In this document: piece by piece, positions 57,096-64,000 of the stretch
Layout: each line of letters starts with the position of its first letter
How positions within the stretch are numbered: the stretch's first letter is position 1
Assembly: GCA_037176705.1 (NCBI GenBank)
Contig: CM073885.1
Span: 88,320,001-88,384,000 of the forward strand
DNA length: 64,000 bases
DNA from: Molossus alvarezi
Taxonomy: Eukaryota > Chordata > Mammalia > Chiroptera > Molossidae
Direction: 5' to 3'
The notes under the pieces: generated by a model
Databases searched by the model: none
What the model was told of the DNA's origin: nothing
The model's input: only the letters and a program-made list of their open reading frames with translations
Translations under genes and position numbers: made by a program

Positions 57096-58007
57096 GTAGT
57101 AGGACAGCAGTAATAACAATAGCAATCATTGCAATCCTCCTAGCCAGTTTCTTCTTATCCTATGGCTTATCTACCCATATACTGAGAAGAAAAGTCTGCC
57201 ACACAGATAAGCACTCATCAATAGGACTGGGTCAATAAGAAATTGAGCAAACCCTGCAAGTTGAGGAAGCTCAAATGCTAGAAAGTGTTACATACAGGTT
57301 TCTCCATACTAGTCCTGTATAAAGGTACCAGGCACAGAATCTCTGTGGTACTATTAAGAGAAGAAGACACTAATGAAAGAAGCTGGTAGAATCCTGAATA
57401 GAGCAGTGAGCCTGATTCATTCAATAATTGAAAAGAATAGAATCCTAGGCACTTGTGCTCTCAAACTCCAACCCAGGTTATAACTTTCTCTGACCCTCAA
57501 AACCACAAAATCTTAAGAGACTGCCATTCTCTAGGTTCAAAGTCATATTTCAGATGCTAGAAAAACAGCAGAAAACCCCAGATAACCAGCTGAAGGAGAA
57601 GACCGAGCTAGTGCTGGGTAGCTTGGGGGAAATGACAGGGTTTGGTAGAGAGACCAGAGTGAAGCCAAGAAAATAAACTCAAAATACCGATGGACTGCTC
57701 CATCCATCCTCCGAAGCAAGGTTTCCGTTCTGTGGTGAAGATTTTAACCATTGTTTGAGAAAGTAACTAAGAGCATAGATGCATTGGATTTCCCCCTCTT
57801 TTGCACTCTTTTTAAATGTATGGCTTCCCTTGGAGAACATGGGGGAGGAAGTTTATTTAATAATATACACATGGGTATAGGTTCAAAAAGAAAACAATTA
57901 CAAAGCGCTAAATGCAGGTAAAGCTTGACCATAAACCACATATAAAGAAACATTCTTCCAATAAGAGCAGTTCCAAAGGGAAAAACACTCTATCTGGTTA
58001 GTAAATA
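57096..58007. other. Unassigned DNA
   Basis: No recognised gene or repeat. Confidence 0.4.
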
Positions 58008-58133
58008 TAGGGTGGGGCAAAAGTAGGATTAAAGATGTCAGTAAATGAGACAGTTTATTCTTGTATTATTATTTATTAGTTAGTGTATTATTTTTCATAT
58101 GAACAACTATAAACCTACTTTTGCCCCACCTTG
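58008..58133 (+). mobile_element. mariner-type MITE, copy 2
   Basis: Left end TAGGGTGGGGCAAAAGTAGG and right end CCTACTTTTGCCCCACCTTG are near-perfect inverted repeats. TA precedes it at 58006-58007. About 126 bp with an AT-rich middle (TTCTTGTATTATTATTTATT) shared with the copy at 22200. Confidence 0.85.
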
Positions 58134-58295
58134 CACATGTATGAAGACATTAACACACTTGTCCAAATACATGCATCCAAGGTTCAGCAGAGTAAAAAAA
58201 ACGTAGCATATCAAAATGAAAACACTCTGTGAAATAAACATATTAATGAAATAACTCAAAGGATTTAAAATAAGATATATTTTTAAAACCTCTTT

Positions 58296-58550
58296 GCTCT
58301 GGCCAGTTTGGCTCAGCAGTTAGAGTGTCGGTCCAGGGACCGAAGAGGCCAGGGTTCAGTTCCCACTAAGGGCATGTACCTCGGTTGCAGTTTGTCCCCA
58401 GCCCTGGTTGGGGTCGTGTGGGTGGCAGCCAGTTGATGTGTCTCTCTCACATCTATGTTTCTCTCTCTCTCTCTTCCTCCCTCTCTCCCTCTGCTCTACC
58501 TGAAGATAAATGCAAAAATGTCCTCTGATGAGGATAAAAACAAACAAAAA
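58296..58550 (+). mobile_element. Ves-type SINE, GAGGATAAAA-tail group
   Basis: Head GCTCTGGCCAGTTTGGCTCAG, GGTTCAGTTCCCACTAAGGG, a CT tract, AAGATAAATGCAAAAATGTCC and tail GATGAGGATAAAAAC. Shares the AAGATAAATGC tail variant with the nested SINE at 248-494. Confidence 0.92.
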
Positions 58551-60317
58551 CTTTTACTACTACTACTGGAGACTATTTTTATTAATGTGCAAATGAGGAG
58601 CAACAATCTGCCCTTTGAGAACAAACAAGTCAGAAGCCCTGTTTTCTAAGCAGGCCTGATGAGCTCTCCATAACCCAGAGATTTTCTCAGCAATAGGAAA
58701 TCAGAGGTCACATGAAACTTCTGTTTGGCTGAACTCCAAGTAGAGGAATAGTTTTTCAATGAGCTCTCTGAGCAGAAGGGTCAATGGTTAGGAAGCCTGG
58801 GTCTCTTTTGCTCTGCAAGAGACACACAGGGGTGAAGATCCAGGGAATTGTGCCAGAAGAAAAGTGTCCACCGAGCAAAATCTGTCAGCTCTATCTAGAT
58901 CACCACCACATCCCCAAGGTCAGTCAGCACTCACAGGTCTCCCCTTGGTTCACTCAGGAATGGATTTCCTGATTCTACATTCCTAATTTTGCCAAGTTCA
59001 GTATTTGCCAACAGTGGACCTCAGCTAGGTAATGGTGGCATCAAATGGTTAGGTCCTAGCAAATACCCATCAATGGCTGATGTTGAGCCAGGGTGATTGT
59101 GTAAGTACACGGATCGGGTAATAGTGATGTGTTCAGTCTAGTAACACAATTATTTCAGTCATCTCTTTCCTCCCCAGTGAGAAAGACTCCCATTGCGTTT
59201 TTGTCCCAGGGGTAGCAGGAGCTCCAGAAATACTGGGGGCAGGTAGTGGCAGGGCAGAAAGAATGGAGTAACCTAGCAGAAGTGGAGGCAACACTGAGGT
59301 GAGACGAGGCCCACTATGCCCTCCCACAAACACCCACTAGTTACTGGAATGATGATATCTGAAGTTACTTACTAGCCTGGGCTTAAGCACAGTGCTCATC
59401 CCTAAAACAGACCTCCTACTAACCCACCAGACATTTTATAAACCCTAAAGCACTATATAGATGTTACTTGTTATCTTTACCCTTATTACCAAAAAATAAG
59501 TAAATAAATAACACCCTGAGTCGACCATTTGGAAATTGTATTTTACTCTTGGTAGTTTCTTCATTGAACTATGGAACACTTATCAGTCATGTTAAATACT
59601 CTGCACAGAAATTCTAGACCAATCAATCAATAAGCATGGCAGGAAAAAATAAAACACTTCTAAAAGTCTGCCTTTCTCCTCAAGAAACATTGTTTTCCAT
59701 TACTAAAGAAAACACAACTCAACTTGAAGTATTTATATTCAGTTGACTTTACCAATATTCGATGCTATTTCCAACCAATCAGGAGTTGGTCTTTAAATTA
59801 CAGCTCTATGACTTAATGGGCTTTCAGAACAAAGAAAAACTATGCGCCAAATTTTATTCCTACTTCTACCCAGAAAACACATTTCTGGCAGTTTTAGGAT
59901 AGGAGTGTTGTCCTTGATTCCAGCCACCAAGGTTCAGAGGTATAAAGGGCTAGCTTCAGAAGCTAAAATATTGCACGGTGGGATTCAGTACCAGAGTCAA
60001 GCGATGGAAGGATAATGTGAGTTCTGGCATAAGCTGTTCCAAGCCTTGATGGGTAAAATCTGAGGGGAAAGGGTAGTGGAAGGGAGGTGGCCATCTAAAT
60101 GCTAGAAGCAATTCTATCTGCCCATATACAGGACTTGAATTCTCTTTGGGGTAGGAAGAGCCTTTGTTTTGTAAAAGACATCCAAATGTACCCTTGGTTA
60201 CACCTGCCATTTTTTCTTGAATAATAATGTGAAATAACCTAAATGTAGATGTTTTTAATATAAGTACTCTGTTTGATAGAGAATATTTTAATTTTGGGTT
60301 GAGCTTGAGTGGTTTTA
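58551..60317. other. Unassigned DNA
   Basis: No recognised gene or repeat. Confidence 0.4.
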
Positions 60318-60570
60318 AGAGACATTTTTGGAAGTCCTACAACTACGAAATTAAAGAAAAAACCCCATCGAGACTGCAATCAAGACTCAATTACAACAGA
60401 AGGGTGTAAAGTCCACACAAGGGGTATATCTCAATATCCCAGCTGGGAGATCAGGGAGGCTGTGCTACTGGACCCTACAGGACACCTACTACAACGGGCC
60501 ACCCTTGGAAACGCAGGAGACATAGCAACTCTACCTAATACATAGAAACAAACACAGTGAGGCAGCCAAA

Positions 60571-61475
60571 ATGAGGAGACAGAGGAACAGGTCCCAAATG
60601 AAAGAACAGAACAAAACTCCAGGAAAAGAACTAAGAAAAATAGAGATAAGCAACCTAACAGATGCAGAGTTCAAAACACTGCCTATAAGGATGCTCAATG
60701 AATTTAGTGAGAAGTTCAATGAACTTAGTGAGGGCCTCAAGAGCATAAAAAAGGACCAGTCAGAAATGAAGGAGGCACAGTCAGAAATGAAGGAGGCACT
60801 AACTGAAATAAAAAATAATTTATGGGGAATCAATAGTAGAGTAGGTAAAGCCAAGAAACAAACCATCGATTTGCAATATAAGGAAGCAAAAAGCATCCAA
60901 TCAGAACAGCAAAAGGTAAAAAGAATTCAAAAAAATGAGGATAGTGTAAGGAGCTCTGGGACAACTTCAAGCATACCAACATCTTGGGGGTGCCAGAAGG
61001 AGAAGAGAGAGAACAAGAAATTGAAAACCTGTTTGAAACAATAATGACAGAAAACTTCCCTAACTTGGTGAAAGAAACAGACATACAAGTCCAGGAAGCA
61101 GAGTCCCAAACAAATGAACCCCAAAAGGCCCACACCAAGACACATCATCATCAAAATGCAAAAGGTTCAAGACAGAGAATCTTAAAAGCAGCAAGAGAAA
61201 AGCAGTTAGTTACCTGCAGGGGAGTTCCCATAAGACTGTCAACTGATTTCTCAAAAGAAACCTGGCAGGCCAGAAGGGAGTGGCAAAAAACAAGAACCTA
61301 CAACCAAGATTACTCTCTCCTGCAAAGCTGTCATTTAGAATCGATGGACAGATAAATTTTCCCAGACAAGAAAAAGCTAAAGGAGTTCATCACCACCAAA
61401 CTATTATTATATGAAATGTTGAAGGGTCTTCTTGAAGAAAAAGATAAAAAATATGAACAAACAAAATGGCAATAA
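60571..61475 (+). pseudogene. Broken L1-type ORF1
   Basis: Starts in the same context as the intact copy at 52719 (MRRQRNRSQMKEQNKTP). The coiled-coil half is open to 61044, but a frameshift near 60950 and a small deletion remove it from the RRM frame. The next frame (from 60984) keeps GVPEGEEREQEIENLFETI and, after another shifted stretch, RILKAAREKQ and QARREWQ. A deletion then removes part of the C-terminal domain, and a stop falls at about 61353-61355. Remaining sequence reads to an ancestral TAA at 61473-61475. Not a functional ORF1p. Confidence 0.88.
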
Positions 61476-61836
61476 ATACATATCTATCGACAATTGAATC
61501 TAAAAACAAAATGAACAAGCAAACAGAAACATTCTGTGGTTACAGAGAACATTTTGTGGTTACCAGATGGGAGGAGGGTTGGGGGAATGGGTGAAAAGGT
61601 GAAGGGAGTAAGAAGTACCAATTGGTTGTTAGACTGACAAACCTCAAAGGGGTTGGGATGGGAAGAAAAATAAGACAAAGAACTTACATGTATATATGCA
61701 TAGCCAATGGACACAGACAACAGTGTGGGGAAAGGCAGGAGGGGGGTGGAAGCGGGGAGGAGGGGATCAATAGGGGAAAAAAGAGGAACATCTGTAATAC
61801 ATTCAACAATAAAGATAAGTTTTTAAAAAAAGAGAA

Positions 61837-61927
61837 GCCCTGGCCAGTTTGGCTCAGTGGTTGGAGTGTCGGCCTGCGGACCAGAGAGTCCTGGATTCAG
61901 TTTCCGCTAGGGGCCCATACCAAAGGG
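61837..61927 (+). mobile_element. 3'-truncated Ves-type SINE (tRNA-like head only)
   Basis: GCCCTGGCCAGTTTGGCTCAG through TTTCCGCTAGGGGC, then the short CCATACCAAAGGG and an A-rich end. The CT linker and usual tail are missing. It follows the HAL1 A-tail directly and lies inside that element's target duplication. Confidence 0.85.
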
Positions 61928-61956
61928 AAAAAAAAGAGAGAGAGAGAGACATTTTT

Positions 61957-62282
61957 ATCCTCTTTTTCAGAGAGAGGTTATAGATTAAAGATACATTTTC
62001 CCTAACAGGAATGGATATTCCTAATTGTTGAAAGAAACAGACTTAAACAAAAAATAGGAACTTAGAAAGCCTACCTTCTACTGGGAGGAGAGAAACTGTG
62101 TTCTCTTTCTGGGTCTTTGCAGAGGTATGCATAGGTTCTCATGATTAGACACACTCAAAGCACTCCAGGGTACGGTCAGGTGACCTCTGCCACATAGAAG
62201 CATGCAGGAAACTATGCGGGCGAATATTTAAAAGGTACCTGAAAGGACCCTAGAGCTGAGTACTCTTACGGTAGCAACTCGG
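61957..62282. other. Unassigned DNA
   Basis: No recognised gene or repeat. Confidence 0.4.
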
Positions 62283-62675
62283 CTTTGGACTGAATTGTAT
62301 ATCCCAAAATTCCTATGATGAAGCCTTAATCCTCCATATGATTATATTTAGAGATAGGGCCTATCAGGAGGTAATTAAGGTTAAATGAAGTCATAAGGCC
62401 AGGGACCTGATCAAACAGAATTAGTGTCCTTACAAGAACAAATGCCAGAGAACTAACTCACTCTCTCTCTCTCTCTTTCTCTCTCTCTGTCATTTGAAGA
62501 CACAGTATGAAGGCAGCTGTCTACAAGTCAGAGAGCTCTCACTGGGAACTGAATCTGTCAGCACCTTGATTTTGAATGTCTCAGCCTTCAAAACTGTGAT
62601 AAAATAAATTTCTGTCGTTTATGCCACTTGATCTATGCTGTTTCGTTATGGCAGCCTAAGCCAACCAAAACACAC
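62283..62675 (+). mobile_element. MLT1-type (ERVL-MaLR) solo LTR
   Basis: CTTTGGACTGAATTGTATATC, GAGATAGGGCCTATCAGG, AGGTAATTAAGGTTAAATG, a CT run, GAAGACACAGTATGAAGG, CACCTTGATTTTGAATGTC, AATAAATTTCTGTCGTTTA and GTTATGGCAGCCTAAGCC are in MLT1 order. No viral genes attached. Confidence 0.78.
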
Positions 62676-63145
62676 ACCTAGTAACTGTTTCAGGATACTG
62701 TCTTTGAGATTAAAATACATTGTACAAAGTTTACTTATGTCACTAAAAATAACAGCAATAATTTCTCTGTTGTTGCTATATAAATAACAAAATTCCTTTT
62801 TCCCAGATAATTCTTATAAATCAAGACAAAGCAATGAATATGTAGTGCAAAGAAAATAAGCAAATACATGGTCAGTATACTTGGCCTCTGATTCTGTCTT
62901 GACCATGAAACAAAAGTATTCAATATACACCTGCTACAAAGTTAATGATTCAATTAAGATATACATTTCCACAAAGGAATGTAAATAACAACCAGATGTG
63001 GAATTACAGTGGATTGCTTTCCATTCAAATTTAATTTTCTCCTTAGATTCACTTAATGGAGACAAAATCTACACTGAAGTCTCTGTTGGGTGAACTCAGG
63101 ATTTTTCCACTGGTTGGTAACTTCCTTACTGACCATTAGAGATTT
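62676..63145. other. Unassigned AT-rich DNA
   Basis: No recognised gene or repeat. Confidence 0.4.
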
Positions 63146-63159
63146 TAAATAAAACAAAC

Positions 63160-63412
63160 AAACAAACAAAAAAACCTCATAGATACAGACAGCAGTATGG
63201 TGATTGGCAGAGGGAAAGGAGGGGTGGGGGATAGAACCGGGTGAAGAAGGGGGTGGTAAATGGTGATAAAAAGAGACTTGACTTGGTGTAGCGAACACAC
63301 AATACAATATACAGATAATGTATTATAATATTGTATACATGAAACTTATATAATTTTATTAACCAGTATCACTCCAATAAATTCTATTAAAAATAAATAA
63401 GTAAGAAAGAAA
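63160..63412 (+). repeat. L1 3' UTR (older family)
   Basis: CATAGATACAGACAGCAGTAT, a G-rich tract (63210-63256), CACACAATACAATATACAG, GTATACATGAAACTTATA, CACTCCAATAAATTC and an A-rich tail are the 3' UTR of an L1 family common in laurasiatherians. Confidence 0.7.
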
Positions 63413-63429
63413 AAAATTATAATTTATTT

Positions 63430-64000
63430 AAACTAAAAGACAAAAGAAAAACAGTTTACCCACTTCTTCCACCTTCTCTGGCAACCACCAATCTGTTCGA
63501 TATCAAAGAGCTTGGTTTTTTAATTAGTTATTTTTACAGTACACATATAAAAGAGATTATATGGTATTTGTCTTTCTCTGTCTGACTTATTTCACTTAGC
63601 ATAATGCCCTCAACATTCATCCATGTTGTCTGTCACAAATGGCAAAATCTTATTCATTTTTATGATGAATAATATTCTATTGTGTATGTTTGTGTATATC
63701 ACATTTTATTTATCCTCTAATCTATCAATGAACATTTACATTGTTTCCACATTTTTCTATTGTAAGTAATGTTGCACTAAACATTGGGGTGCATATCTCA
63801 TATTTTTCAGTTAAATACCCAGAAGTGGAACTGCTGGATGGTAGATCTATTTTAAAATTTTTGAGAAACCTCCATACTGTTTTTCATACTAGATGCACCA
63901 ATTTACATTCCCACCAAGAGTACAGAAGGGTTCCCTTTTCTCTACGTCCTCACTAACACTTGATTTGTCGTCTTTTTGATAATAGCCATTCTAACAGGTG
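63430..64000 (-). repeat. Old L1 3' end, minus orientation (runs off the window)
   Basis: Plus strand shows TCTGGCAACCACCAATCTG, TCACTTAGCATAATGCCC, AACATTCATCCATGTTGTC, TTTGTGTATATCACATTTTA, CCAGAAGTGGAACTGCTGG and CACTAACACTTGATTTG, the reverse complement of an old L1 3' UTR and ORF2 end. It continues past the right edge. Confidence 0.8.

Larger units (their letters stand above)
60330..61944 (+). mobile_element. Second ORF1-only L1 (HAL1-type) element with SINE tail
   Basis: Begins GGAAGTCCTACAACTACG, equivalent to about position 100 of the full-length element, so it is slightly 5' truncated or differently built. The 5' UTR (60330-60570) lacks the GC-rich core of the first element. A decayed ORF1 (60571-61475), G-rich 3' UTR, AATAAA (61808-61813), short A-tail, truncated SINE and second A/G tail follow. 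AGAGACATTTTT at 60318-60329 and 61945-61956 encloses everything. Again no ORF2. Confidence 0.8.

Noticed and set aside
56902..57129. 75-residue minus frame with Leu/Ala runs as a coding poly-amino-acid gene
   Set aside because: Direct translation of an interrupted GCA/GTA repeat tract.
63160..64000. Opposed L1 pieces as a twin-priming 5' inversion
   Set aside because: In twin priming the inverted piece lies 5' of the tailed piece. Here the minus-strand piece follows the A-tail of the plus-strand piece, so two separate insertions are more likely.

Overview
The window reads as non-coding, repeat-rich mammalian nuclear DNA, most likely from a yangochiropteran (microbat) genome. The main evidence is about twenty tRNA-derived Ves-type SINEs (heads such as CTGGCTGGTGTGGCTCAG and CTGGCCAGTTTGGCTCAG), bat-type young L1 3' ends, a SPIN-like hAT miniature element, and ordinary placental fossils (MIR, L2, L3/CR1, MLT1, MLT2, Tigger). 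No bat Helitron was recognised, which argues weakly against a Myotis-like vesper bat. Species cannot be fixed by eye. I find no convincing host protein-coding gene, tRNA gene or rRNA gene. Almost all open frames are frames of retroelements, antisense shadows, or chance frames.

Layout. 1-9.5 kb: L2/MIR fossils broken by SINEs, a 152-bp local duplication (2461-2612 and 3839-3990), and an MLT2-like LTR split by a Tigger element. 9.5-15 kb: L3, L2 and MIR remnants. 15-17.8 kb: an old L1 3' end hit by two young truncated L1s, with a SINE nested in one of them. 17.8-31 kb: mostly unassigned DNA with SINEs, a mariner MITE, an old minus-strand L1 and a MIR split by a SINE. 31-36 kb: an L1/HAL1 3'-end fragment, a long imperfect inverted repeat (32617-32832), and a SPIN-like element with an 8-bp target duplication. 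36-51 kb: mostly unassigned, with a perfect 18-bp-stem hairpin (40338-40376) and a possible promoter/first exon on the minus strand near 43.3-43.4 kb (a palindromic RFX X-box, a CRE-like octamer, and a strong splice donor). 51.3-53.6 kb: the most striking element, an apparently full-length L1-derived element with an intact 313-residue ORF1, no ORF2, a GC-rich 5' UTR, an AATAAA signal, an A-tail and a matching target-site duplication. This is a half-L1 (HAL1) architecture. 54-64 kb: MLT1 LTRs, older L1s, a second mariner MITE, and a second, decayed ORF1-only element (60330-61944) whose single target duplication encloses both the element and a truncated SINE.

How the parts work together. The ORF1-only elements and SINEs have no reverse transcriptase, so they must have been moved by L1 ORF2 protein. 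The local target duplications and A-tails fit that. The nesting gives a relative order: MIR/L2/L3 first, then MLT and Tigger, then old L1, then SPIN, young L1 and HAL1, then SINEs. The placement of SPIN in that order is an inference from its divergence, not from nesting.
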